Source: CANKHA01 sp963731585
Lineage (GTDB): Bacteria > Pseudomonadota > Alphaproteobacteria > Rhizobiales > Xanthobacteraceae
Assembly (NCBI GenBank): GCA_963731585.1
Contig: CAVSWC010000003.1
Location: 1,054,001 to 1,118,000, forward strand
DNA: 64,000 bases
Direction of reading: 5' to 3'
The translations under genes and the position numbers were made by a program. Under the pieces are notes generated by a model. That model had not been told where the DNA came from. It ran no database searches and was given only the letters and a program-made list of their open reading frames with translations. Positions 54,497-64,000 of this stretch are shown here, in pieces. Numbering within the stretch: the first letter of the stretch is position 1; each line of letters starts with the position of its first letter.

Positions 54497-55873
54497 GTGG
54501 CTTCCGCTTCGCTGCCGAAAATTGCCGTTGCCGAACATCTTGTCGAGCGCATCCAGGCCGTCGATCCCGCCAAGCTGCCGGAAGCGACGCGGCAAAAATG
54601 CGAAGACCTGCTGGTCGATATCGTTGGGCTCTGCGTCACCGCCCGCAATGAGGACTACGTTCAGGCGCAAATCGCCGGCTGGGACGACGAGGGGCCCTGC
54701 ACCGCCATCGGGCATCGGCGCACGATGAGTTCCGCCGGCGCGGCCTGCGTCAACGGCACCGCCGCCCACGGGGAGGATTTCGACGACACTTTCGAGGGCG
54801 GGCCGGTGCACGCCGGCGCCGTCATCGTTCCGGCCGTGCTGGCGGCCTGCGAGCGCCATAACCCGGACGGCCGCGCGGCGTTGCGCGGCATCGCCGTCGG
54901 CGTCGAGACCATGTGCCGGCTCGGCCTGGTGACGCAGGGCGCGCTGCACAAGGCGGGCTTTCATCCGACCGCCATTTTCGGCGCCGTGGCGTCGGCGGCC
55001 GGTGTCGGCGCCGCGCTCGGGCTCAACCAGAAGCAGATGGTCGATGCGATCGGCGTCGTCGGCAGCATGGCGAGCGGCATCATCGAATATCTGGCGGAAG
55101 GCACCTGGACCAAGCGCATGCATGCCGGCTGGTCGGCGCAGGCCGGCATCCGCGCGGCGTTGCTCGGCAAGGCCGGCTTCTCCGGGCCGCGCACGGTGTT
55201 CGAAGGCGTGCACGGCCTGTTCCACGGCTTTGCGCATACCACCGAGGGCGACTATGACGCGCTGATCGGCGACTTCGGCACCCGCTGGGTGACGGAGACG
55301 CTGGCGTTCAAGCCTTATCCCTGCGGGACCATGGCGCATCCTTACATCGACTGCGCCAAGCGCCTGGCCGCCAAGGGCATCAAGCCGGAGAACGTCAAGG
55401 AGCTGGTCTGCGAAGTGGCGGAAGGCACCGTGCACCGGCTATGGGAGCCGCTCGCGGTGAAGCAGGCGCCGCCGAACGGCTATGCCGCGAAATTCTCCTC
55501 GCCCTATCTGCTCGCCTATGGCTTCGTGCATGGCAATGTCGGGCTCGACGCCTTCACCGAGACGGCGGTGCGCGATCAGGCGGTGCTGGCGCTGGCCGCC
55601 AAGACGAGTTTCGTGATCGATCCGAAGAATCCCTATCCGAATGCGTTCACCGGCCATATCCGCGCCACGCTCAAGGACGGCACGGTGGTGGAAGAACGGC
55701 AGCCGCATTTCCGCGGCGGCGCGCATGAGCCGCTCACGCGGCAGGATATCGAAGACAAATTCATGCTCAACGCGCGCCACGGCGGCTGGGATCAAAAGCG
55801 GGCGCAGGCTGCGCTCGGATTGTTGCGCAAGCTGTATGACGGCCGGGTCGAGCTGAAGGAATTGCGGGGGTAG
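54497..55873 (+). CDS. MmgE/PrpD family protein
   Basis: A 458-residue protein of the MmgE/PrpD family, which includes 2-methylcitrate dehydratase and cis-aconitate decarboxylase. Signatures are ACVNGTAAHGEDFDDTFEGG, HKAGFHPTAIFGAVASAAGV, TWTKRMHAGWSAQAGIRAAL and FKPYPCGTMAHPYIDCAKRL; conserved Asp/His/Lys residues of the active site are in the first three. The GTG at 54497 (VASASLPKIAVAEHLVERIQ) is the start. Last gene of the putative CoA-transferase/importer operon, it probably acts on a tricarboxylate-like or branched acid, but the substrate is unknown. The gene is intact. Confidence 0.9.
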   Translation: MASASLPKIAVAEHLVERIQAVDPAKLPEATRQKCEDLLVDIVGLCVTARNEDYVQAQIAGWDDEGPCTAIGHRRTMSSAGAACVNGTAAHGEDFDDTFEGGPVHAGAVIVPAVLAACERHNPDGRAALRGIAVGVETMCRLGLVTQGALHKAGFHPTAIFGAVASAAGVGAALGLNQKQMVDAIGVVGSMASGIIEYLAEGTWTKRMHAGWSAQAGIRAALLGKAGFSGPRTVFEGVHGLFHGFAHTTEGDYDALIGDFGTRWVTETLAFKPYPCGTMAHPYIDCAKRLAAKGIKPENVKELVCEVAEGTVHRLWEPLAVKQAPPNGYAAKFSSPYLLAYGFVHGNVGLDAFTETAVRDQAVLALAAKTSFVIDPKNPYPNAFTGHIRATLKDGTVVEERQPHFRGGAHEPLTRQDIEDKFMLNARHGGWDQKRAQAALGLLRKLYDGRVELKELRG

Positions 55874-55875
55874 GC

Positions 55876-55974
55876 GTCATTCCCGGACGGCCACAGGCCG
55901 GACCCGGAATCGCATACTCCAGGTGGTGGTTATGGATTCCGGGCTCCCTCGCTACGCTCCGGCCCCGGAATGAC
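55876..55974. repeat. Intergenic palindromic repeat (type gtcattcc...ggaatgac)
   Basis: GTCATTCCCGG at 55876 is matched by the reverse complement CCGGAATGAC ending at 55974, with an internal block of ggattccgggctccctcgctacgctccgg type. This element class, found near 3' ends of genes, is widespread in Bradyrhizobium-like genomes. Similar terminal motifs occur at 62857-62967. It lies between two converging genes and may serve as a bidirectional terminator. Confidence 0.65.
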
Positions 55975-55999
55975 AAAACAGGGTGGGCCGGGCGCTACG

Positions 56000-58394
56000 T
56001 CATCGGGGGAGGTGCGCATCATTGCATGCTCGCGTTGCGCCCGGGACACGAGCTATTACCTTCGCCTCCTTCGCCCTCTGACACGCCACCCACACCTTCT
56101 CGCAAGTCGCGGGCATGTCGAGGGTCGCGCCGGCATTGCCCGGGATGGCATCGGCGACGGCATTCATCAGCGCGGCGAGGGAAGCCGTGGTGCCGGCTTC
56201 GCCCACGCCTTTGACGCCGAGCGGATTGGTCGTGGCGGGGACCGCATGCGTGCCGATATGGATCGGCGGCAGGTCTTCCGCGCGCGGCATCGCGTAGTCC
56301 TGGAACGAGCCGGTCACGAGTTGTCCGTTGTCGGGATCGTAATAGCCAAGCTCCATCAGCGCTTGCCCGAGTCCCTGGGCGATGCCGCCATGCAGCTGAC
56401 CCTCCACCAGGGTGTGGTCGAGCAGGCGCCCGCTGTCGTCCACCGCGGTATAATTGACCGCATCGACGGTGCCGGTGTCGGGATCAACCTCGACTTCCGC
56501 GATATGGCAGCCGTTCGGGTAGGTCGGCGGTATGTCGACCGCAGCATGGGTATCGAGCGTCTCGGCGATCTCGCCGCGCGCGGCCATTTCCTTCGCCCGC
56601 GCGGCCGCATCGAATAACGAGAGGCGGTGGTTGGTGCCTGCCACTTCGAAGTAGCCGTCGCGATAGGAAATCCTGTCCTCCGCGACATCGAGCGCCTTGG
56701 CGGCCACCGCGCGCCCCTTCGCCAGCACCGTCTCCGCCGCGCGCAGGCTGGCGCTGCCGGCGGTCATGGCCGAGCGTGAGGCAACCGACGGTGCGCCTTT
56801 GACGTCGAGATTGGTGTCGCCATGGCGATGGCGCACCTGTTCGGGCGCAATGCCGAGCTTCTGCGCGACCAGCCGCGGAAACACCGAGGCATGGCCCTGG
56901 CCGGTCGACTGCACATGCAGGCCGAGCAAGACGACGTTGCCGCCCGGAAAGGCGATCAGCGCGCCTTCCGTCGGGCTGCCGCCGGAGTGTTCCAGGAAGC
57001 AGGAGATGCCGATGCCGCGCCAGCGGCCGCGTCTTGCGCTCTCGCGCCGGCGTTTGTTGAAGCCGGCATAGTCGCTCTGCGCCAGGGCCTTGTCGAACAC
57101 GGCGGCAAAATCGCCGCTGTCGTATGTTGTGCCCACCGCGGTCTTGTAGGGCATGGCCGAGCGCGGAATGAGATTGCGCCGGCGCAGCCTTGCCCGGTCG
57201 TGTGCCGGTGACGCGGGCGGCTTCGTCGACCAGGCGCTCCAGCACGTAATTGGCTTCCGGCCGCCCGGCGCCGCGATACGGCCCGAGCGGCACGGTATTG
57301 GTGAAGATGCAGCGCACCCTGACGTCGATATGCGGGATGCGGTACATGGCCGGAAAACATTTGGTGAAGTTCGCCGTCGCCAGATGCGCGCCGGTGTTCG
57401 CGAGAAAGCCTCCCACATTGGCAAGATGCCGGATGCGCAGCGCGAGGAAGCGGCCTTTCTCGTCCATCGCCAGTTCACCGTCAGTGACCGCGTCGCGCGC
57501 CTGGTTGTCGCTGATGAAGGCTTCCGAGCGGTCCGCCATCCAGTGCACAGGCCGGCTCAGCTTGCGCGACGCCACCAGCAGCACCGGATATTCCGGATAG
57601 GCGGCGGATTTCATGCCGAAGGCGCCGCCCACGTCCTCGGTGACGACCCGAAGCTGCTCCTTGGTCAGTCCCATGATCGACACCATGTTGTCGCGCAGGA
57701 CGCCTACGCCCTGCGAGCAGACGCGCAGGGTGTAGAGATCGGCACCCGCGTCGTAGCTCGCGGTGGCGCCGCGCGTTTCGATGGCGGCGACGATCACGCG
57801 CTGGTTGACGACGGTGACGCGCGCCACCTGCGCAGCGCTTGCGAAGATGCGCTCGACCTCGGCGGCATTGGCAGCCGGATCGGTCGCCGGTCCCGGCCAG
57901 TCGAGCGCCACGTTGCCGGGAGCCTCCGGCCAGAGCTGCGGCGCGTCCGGTTTTTCTGCCGCGCGCAGGTCCACCACCGACGGCAGCACGTCATAGTCGA
58001 CGGCGATCAGCTCGCCCGCGTCGCGCGCCTGCCGCGCGGTTTCCGCGATAACGGCCGCGACTGGCTGGCCGACATGCAGCACGCGGCCGTCGGCAAGCGG
58101 GGGCCGCAGCGGCATCACCAGGTTTGTGATCGCGACATGGCGGGCGATGCTGGTGACCTTGGCGGCTTTCATGTCCGCCGCCGTCAAAACGGCCATGACG
58201 CCAGGCGCGGCGCTCGCGGCCTCAGTATCCACCGAGAGGATTTTTGCATGCGCATGCGGCGAACGCAGGAAATAGCAATGCAGCTCGCCCGGCAAAGGAG
58301 CGTCGTCGAGAAAGCGCCCGGCGCCGCGCATCAGCGCGTCGTCCTCGACGCGGCTGCCGTGCTTCATGCCGGAAAGGAAATCGTCAAACGCCAT
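56000..58394 (-). CDS. Molybdenum hydroxylase large subunit, form II CoxL-like (frameshifted)
   Basis: A xanthine oxidase-family molybdopterin-binding subunit of about 797 residues. The N-terminal domain has DDALMRGAGRFLDDAPLPGE and the VGQPVAAVIAETARQARDAG segment. GGAFGMKSAAYPEYPVLLVA and the active-site loop LGPYRGAGRPEANYVLERLV carry the PYRGAGR motif of form II homologs, not the Cys-containing loop of true CO dehydrogenase. A +1 insertion near 57203 separates VTG from HDRARLRRRNLIPRSAM. The C-terminus holds GVGEAGTTASLAALMNAVAD with the catalytic Glu. No FAD or Fe-S subunit is adjacent in matching orientation, apart from the pair upstream. The substrate is unknown. Confidence 0.88.
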
Positions 58395-58474
58395 GCAGGA
58401 ACCAAAAACATAGACCGGCCGACACACCCTCGATGTGCCGGCCGGACGTTAATGCCGCAAAACGCGCCGCGTTG

Positions 58475-60764
58475 CTACGCCAACGCCGCCTTCACCCGGT
58501 CGGGCGTCAGCGGCACGCGGCGGATGCGCACGCCGGTAGCGTCGAAGATGGCGTTGGCGATCGCCGCCGCCACCACGCGGATGGTCGGCTCGCCGGCCCC
58601 GCTCGGCGCCACGTCGGGCCGGTTGATCAGCACCACGTCGATCGCGTCCGGCGTTTCGGTGATGTCGAGGATGGGATAGGTCAGCCAATCGACACTGGTC
58701 ACCGACTTGTTGTCGAAGTGGGTTTCCTCCCACAGCGTGCGGCTGATGCCCTGCACCACGTTGCCCTCGATCGTCTGCGTCAGGTGGCCCGGGTTGACGA
58801 TCAGGCCGCAGTCATGCGCCACCGTGAACTTGCGCGCCCAGATATTGCCGCTGCTGCGGTCCACATCCACCTCGGCGACGATGGCGACGCGGGTGCCGCT
58901 GCGTTGCGCATAGGCAATCCCGCGTCCGCTCACCTTGCTGCCGGTCTGGTCGCGCCGCGGCGAGGGCCGCGTCTGCCAGCCGGACTTTTCCGCCACCGCT
59001 TTGATCACGTCGATGTCGCGGTTGTTCTTCACGTGCCGCAGCCGCAACTCGATCGGATCGACGTTCAGCGCCGCCGCCACCTCGTCCATGAAGGATTCGC
59101 TGGCGAAATGGATCTGCGGGCCGACGGGATCGCGCAGATGCGAAGTGCGCAGCGGCGAGGCGCGGTCGAGCGGCGGGGCGATGGTTTCCCACGCCATCCG
59201 CTTGTTGTCGAAGGCGTAGGATTCCTCCGGCACGCGGAAGTTATCCTCCGGCTTTAGCGCGACGCCCAGGAATTGCCCCGCCAGCGTGGCGGAGGGTTTG
59301 CTTTCGTTGGAGTCAACCTCCACGCGCGAGAAACCCTTGCTGACGAAGTCGTAGGCCACGACCTTGCCCGAGGCGTCGATGGCAGCCCGCGCTTTGTGCA
59401 CGGAAGCCGGCCCTTTCGGGTCCCAGCCGGTGCCTTGTTCGCGGGTGTATTGCACGCGCGCCGGGCGGCCGGTCGCTTTCGCGATCACGGCGGCGTCCAT
59501 GGCGGCGTCGCCGGCGTCGTTACGGCCATAGCAGCCCGGGCCGGTGACCCAGATGGCGCGCACCTTGTTCGCCGGCAATTCCAGCGTGGCAGCCACGCCG
59601 TCGCGCACGTAATGCGTCTTCTGCGAGCCGGTCCACACGGTGGCCTGCCCGTCCTTGATCTCGACCACCGCGCAGGCGGGCCCCATGCAGGCATGCGACT
59701 GGAACGGCCATTCGTAGTCGGCCTCGATCACGCGCGCGGCGTTCTTGAATGCCTCGTCGACGTCGCCGCTCTTTTCCTTGTCCACTTCGCGCTTGCGCAC
59801 CGGCGCCTTGCGGATGTGGTCGTAGAGCGCCTTCTCGTCGGGGAATGGCGGCGTGACGCTCGACCATTCCACCTTCAAGGCCTGCGACGCCTTGATCGCG
59901 TCCCATTCCTTGTCGGCGACGACCGCGAGGAAGCCCTTGTCGAGCACCACTTTGGCGCCGGGGATGCCCTTCAGCGAGGCTTCGTCGATCTTCACCGGCA
60001 CGGAACCCGCCACCGGCGGACGGATCATGCGGGCATGCACCATGCCGTCGCGCTTCACGTCGGTGACGAAGCCTGCCGGGCGAAAGCCTTCGGCGCGACG
60101 TCAGTCGCGCTTCACCGACTGGCCGACGATCTTGTGTTCGCTCGGCTTCTTGATTTTGGCCTTCCCCGGCGCATAGAGGGCATTGCCGATCTGCCTTGTT
60201 CCAAGCCAGCTCGACGTTGAAGTAGCGGCCGCCGATCAGCTCGGCATAGGTCGCCTTCTTCGACGGATCGTTCTTGGAGGCGACAACGCCGTCGACAACG
60301 GTGAGTTGCTCGGCGGGAATGTTGAGCTTGGTTGCCGCCATATCGACCAGCACGCGGCGCGCTTCCGCCGCCGCTACGGCGAGTTGCTTGCCGCCGTTTT
60401 GAATGCCGTTGGAACCGGACGCGCCGCCCTGGTTGATGGTGAGGGCCGTGTCGGACAGGATCAGCTTCACGGCCTTGAACGGCACGTCGAGCTCTTCCGC
60501 GATCATCTGCGAAATTGCGGTGGTGAGCCCGTGACCCATGTCCATCTTGCCGAAGAAACCGGTGACGGTGCCATCGGCATTGACGGCGATATAGGTCGAG
60601 AGCTGATCGCCCGTCAGCGGCGGGCGCGCATCCTGCGCCAGCGCGGAATTGATCGCGAGCAGCGTGTTCATCCCCATCGGCATGCCGAACGAGACGACAA
60701 GCGCGCCGCCGCCCTTCATCACCGAGCGACGCGAGAAGGTAATCGATTTTTCCATTTTAGTCAT
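58475..60764 (-). CDS. Molybdenum hydroxylase large subunit, IorB-like, Tat-exported (about four extra bases)
   Basis: A membrane- or periplasm-targeted aldehyde/isoquinoline 1-oxidoreductase-type subunit, about 760 residues. The twin-arginine signal is SRRSVMKGGGALVVSFG. N-terminal landmarks are FFGKMDMGHGLTTAISQMIA and GGASGSNGIQNGGKQLA. Around 60070-60200 the frame is broken by one net +1 (near 60197) plus a local cluster of about three extra bases; correction joins QIGNALYAPGKAKIKKPSEH and a VAPKAF...GFVTDVKRDGM region. Later motifs include QSHACMGPACAVVEIKDGQA, SHLRDPVGPQIHFASESFMD and GAGEPTIRVVAAAIANAIFD with the catalytic Glu. The ATG at 60764 follows a gaggag site. It pairs with the 2Fe-2S gene upstream. 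Confidence 0.87.
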
Positions 60765-60774
60765 GTGCATCTCC

Positions 60775-61242
60775 TCAGCCCATCATCGTGGCGGCGCGCC
60801 GCATTGCGCGCATGATGCTCATGTGGGTGCCGCAGCGGCATTTGATGCCGGTGAGCGCCTCCTTGATCTGAGCGTCGGTCGGCTTCTTGGTCGCGTTGAG
60901 GAAGGCCGCTCCAGTCATCATCCAGCCATTGATGCAATAGCCGCATTGCGTGACTTCTTCCTCGACGTAGGCGGCTTGCAGCGGATGCGGTTTCTCGGGC
61001 GTCCCGAGGCCGGACATGGTGACCACCTTGGCGGTTCCGACCGATGAAACCGGCGTGACGCAGGAGCGGACGGCAACGCCGTCGATATGCACGGTGCAAG
61101 CGCCGCATTGCGCCAGGCCGCAGCCGAATTGAGGATTATTCAGCCCGAGATCATTCCGCAGCGCATAGAGCAGCGGCATGTCCGGATCGGCTTCGACCGC
61201 CTGGGTCTTGCCGTTGACGTTGAGGGAAAACTTCTCGGCCAT
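60775..61242 (-). CDS. 2Fe-2S subunit of molybdenum hydroxylase (IorA-like)
   Basis: A 155-residue subunit with two 2Fe-2S clusters. The plant-type site is CGLAQCGACTVHIDGVAVRS and the second, buried, site is TQCGYCINGWMMTG with IKCRCGTHMSIMRAM. The start ATG 61242 gives MAEKFSLNVNGKTQAVEADP. It is followed after 10 bases by the IorB-like subunit, the two-subunit arrangement of isoquinoline oxidoreductase-like enzymes that lack a FAD subunit and pass electrons to a cytochrome. Intact. Confidence 0.93.
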   Translation of the reverse strand: MAEKFSLNVNGKTQAVEADPDMPLLYALRNDLGLNNPQFGCGLAQCGACTVHIDGVAVRSCVTPVSSVGTAKVVTMSGLGTPEKPHPLQAAYVEEEVTQCGYCINGWMMTGAAFLNATKKPTDAQIKEALTGIKCRCGTHMSIMRAMRRAATMMG

Positions 61243-61725
61243 TGATGGATACTCCCGCTGAAACACCGGCTCTTGAGCCTGGTTCTAAACTACGGTAGTG
61301 CAGCCGGGCGTCCGTGGGAATACATTTTCCCGTGCTTTTGCGAGCGCCCGCAGCCCCCGGCTCGCGCCGCGTGCCGCCCGGTTAAGTTCTTCTCACAATC
61401 ACGTTTTTTTGACAGCGCACCCGTCGCGAGAAAAAGCGCGGGCCGTCGGCGCGTTGGCTTACGCCGTCGTCATGGCCGGACTTGTTCCGGCCATCCCGAT
61501 CAGGAAGGCAGTGCTTACCCAAGCGAGATGCCCGCGACAAGCGCGGGCATGACAAAAGAAGCATGACAAAAGAAGAATGTGTTGCTGCTTGAATCGGGAG
61601 CGATGACTGCGGTTGGTTTCCGCTCATTCCCACGAAAGCGCGAATCCAGCATCGTCACCTGCGCCTGTTCTGGGTCCCCACTTCCGCGGGGACAAGCGGT
61701 TAAAAAAGGTCGCTGCGCCGCCTCG
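61243..61725. repeat. Intergenic repeat region with hairpins and a 14-base tandem duplication
   Basis: This 483-base gap has no gene. A hairpin TGGCCGGA...TCCGGCCA spans 61473-61493, and GCCCGCG pairs with CGCGGGC near 61530-61547. The 14-mer catgacaaaagaag is repeated at 61548-61561 and 61562-61575. The region around it is of the dispersed cgtcatggccgg type. The left part would hold the promoter for the 2Fe-2S gene. Confidence 0.6.
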
Positions 61726-62839
<1,114 letters not shown>

Positions 62840-62856
62840 CGCAGTCTCCGTTATGG

Positions 62857-62967
62857 GTCGTCATGGCCGGGCATAGCCCGTCGAAGGCGGGCGTAAACGC
62901 TCTTATGACCCGGCGATCTATCAGTTTGCCGAAGATGGATGCGCGGGTCGAGCGCGCGCATGACGAC
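62857..62967. repeat. Intergenic repeat with 9-bp terminal inverted repeats
   Basis: GTCGTCATG at 62857-62865 is the exact reverse complement of CATGACGAC at 62959-62967. The interior contains further complementary blocks (gccgggcatagcccg and gcgcgcgggtcgagcgcgcg). It lies between adh and obgE, both on the minus strand, and resembles the elements at 55876 and 61466. Confidence 0.65.
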
Positions 62968-62988
62968 GTGAAGGCTGGGTTGTTGAAG

Positions 62989-64000
62989 CTACGGATGCCA
63001 GGCGCTTTCGCTGGCAGCGACTGGAGCTTCGGTTGCCTTGCGCGCGGCGTCAATGACGGAGAGGAGCGCGCGCAGCACTTCCGGCACGCCGTGGCCGCTG
63101 GCCGAGGACAGCACCAGCGGGGTCTGTTTCGCCGCGCGCTTGAGCCGCGCCAGCTGCTCCTTCAGCAGTTCCGGCGTCAGCGCGTCGGCCTTCGACAGCG
63201 CGATAATCTCCGGCTTGTCGGTAAGCCCATGACCATAGGCCTCTAGTTCATGCCGCACGGTCTTGTAGGCCTCGCCGGCGTCGTCGCCGGTGCCGTCGAC
63301 CAGATGCAGCAGCACGCGGCAGCGTTCGGTATGGCCGAGGAATTTGTCGCCCAATCCGGTGCCCTCATGCGCGCCTTCGATCAGGCCCGGCAGGTCGGCG
63401 ATGACGAATTCGCGGTTGTCGGCGCGCACCACGCCGAGCTGCGGATGCAGGGTGGTGAAGGGATAGTCCGCGATTTTCGGCTTGGCCGCGCTCACCGTGG
63501 CCAGGAACGTGGACTTGCCGGCGTTGGGCAGGCCGATCAATCCGGCATCGGCGATCAGCTTGAGCCGCAGGCGGATGGTGCGCTCCTCGCCCGGCTGGCC
63601 AGGATTGGCATGGCGCGGCGCCTGGTTGGTCGAGGACTTGAAATGCGCGTTGCCGAAGCCGCCATTGCCGCCCTTGGCCAGCACCACGCGCTGGCCGAGC
63701 CTGGTGAGGTCGGCCAGGAGGGTTTCGCCGTCTTCCTCGTAGATCTGCGTGCCGACCGGCACCTTCAGGATCACGTCCTTGCCATTGGCGCCGTGGCGAT
63801 CCTTGCCCATGCCGCCGCCGCCCGGCTGCGCCTTGAAATGCTGCTGATAGCGGTAGTCGATCAGCGTATTGAGGCCGTCGACGCATTCGGCGATCACATC
63901 GCCGCCGCGGCCGCCGTCGCCGCCGTTCGGCCCGCCGAACTCGATGAACTTCTCGCGCCGGAACGAGACGCTGCCGTTCCCGCCTGCGCCGGACTGGATG
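62989..64000 (-). CDS. obgE: GTPase Obg/CgtA (partial, 5' end outside window)
   Basis: The essential Obg GTPase, linked to ribosome assembly and stress control. The frame runs off the right edge. The Obg fold is Gly-rich: GAGGNGSVSFRREKFIEFGG and GGPNGGDGGRGGDVIAE at the edge, then RLGQRVVLAKGGNGGFGNAH. The G domain has LIGLPNAGKSTFLATVS (G1), DLPGLIEGAHEG (G3) and SKADAL (G4). The C-terminus is short and ends SESAWHP at 62989. Only about 15 residues are missing at the N-terminus. No frame break is seen. Confidence 0.96.
   Translation of the reverse strand, partial: IQSGAGGNGSVSFRREKFIEFGGPNGGDGGRGGDVIAECVDGLNTLIDYRYQQHFKAQPGGGGMGKDRHGANGKDVILKVPVGTQIYEEDGETLLADLTRLGQRVVLAKGGNGGFGNAHFKSSTNQAPRHANPGQPGEERTIRLRLKLIADAGLIGLPNAGKSTFLATVSAAKPKIADYPFTTLHPQLGVVRADNREFVIADLPGLIEGAHEGTGLGDKFLGHTERCRVLLHLVDGTGDDAGEAYKTVRHELEAYGHGLTDKPEIIALSKADALTPELLKEQLARLKRAAKQTPLVLSSASGHGVPEVLRALLSVIDAARKATEAPVAASESAWHP

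Noticed and set aside
52850..55873. A 1007-residue open frame spanning the permease and MmgE/PrpD genes
   Set aside because: Its first half is an out-of-frame shadow of the fused permease; only the part from 54497 matches a protein family.
57153..58679. Plus-strand 508-residue frame opposite the molybdenum hydroxylase gene
   Set aside because: It has no domain and no ribosome site, and the minus-strand protein has unmistakable family motifs.

Overview
The window is a stretch of a GC-rich alphaproteobacterial chromosome, most like the Hyphomicrobiales (Bradyrhizobium/Xanthobacteraceae relatives). This is inferred from the aerobic cobaltochelatase pair cobS-cobT, a CarD-type regulator, the fused CysN/CysC enzyme, many Tat-type signals, Bug-type and iron-type binding proteins, and the order aroB, bolA, J-protein, cobS, cobT, rpmB, Suv3-like helicase, S4 protein, ferredoxin, carD. 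No rRNA or CRISPR array was seen, and there is one intact tRNA.

Layout. (1) 1-19.4 kb is core chromosome: end of aroB, bolA, J-domain protein, cobS/cobT, a phytase-like esterase, rpmB, a DUF3108 protein, a helicase, an S4 protein, fdxA, carD, a Bug-type binding protein, an ABC exporter pair, an M48 lipoprotein protease, a thermonuclease-like protein, an RlpA-like protein and tRNA-Arg(CCT). (2) 19.44-39.47 kb is a genomic island. The last 46 bases of the tRNA gene recur exactly at 39428-39473, so about 20 kb lies between direct repeats of the att type. Its cargo is a surface-glycan cluster: a WsaF-like glycosyltransferase, a sugar epimerase, a GT2-methyltransferase fusion, a GT2-GT4 fusion, five stand-alone SAM methyltransferases, three sulfotransferase domains, decayed duplicates, a broken ribbon-helix-helix gene and a DUF1800/DUF1501 pair. 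No integrase was found. (3) 39.5-48.1 kb is sulfur assimilation: an Rrf2 regulator, the sulfate ABC importer, a CysQ-like phosphatase, cysD and cysNC. (4) 48.4-55.9 kb is a probable catabolic/transport operon: CaiB-type CoA-transferase, enoyl-CoA hydratase, iron-type ABC importer, MmgE/PrpD protein. (5) 56-64 kb, minus strand, holds two molybdenum hydroxylase large subunits, a 2Fe-2S subunit, a glutathione-dependent formaldehyde dehydrogenase and partial obgE.

How it may work together. CysD/CysNC make PAPS, which the island sulfotransferases would use, and a CysQ-type phosphatase removes the PAP they release. The sulfate importer, PAPS synthesis, PAP removal, glycosyltransferases, O-methyltransferases and sulfotransferases within about 28 kb suggest a sulfated, O-methylated surface glycan. 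This is inference from gene content.

Quality caveat. About 45 reading-frame breaks occur in the flanking chromosome. Every one I resolved is explained by extra bases (+1 shifts), with about 22 of them in cysD-cysNC alone. The island interior shows none of this kind. Broken flanking genes are therefore annotated as full-length CDS with frameshift positions. The most likely cause is consensus error, not gene decay.
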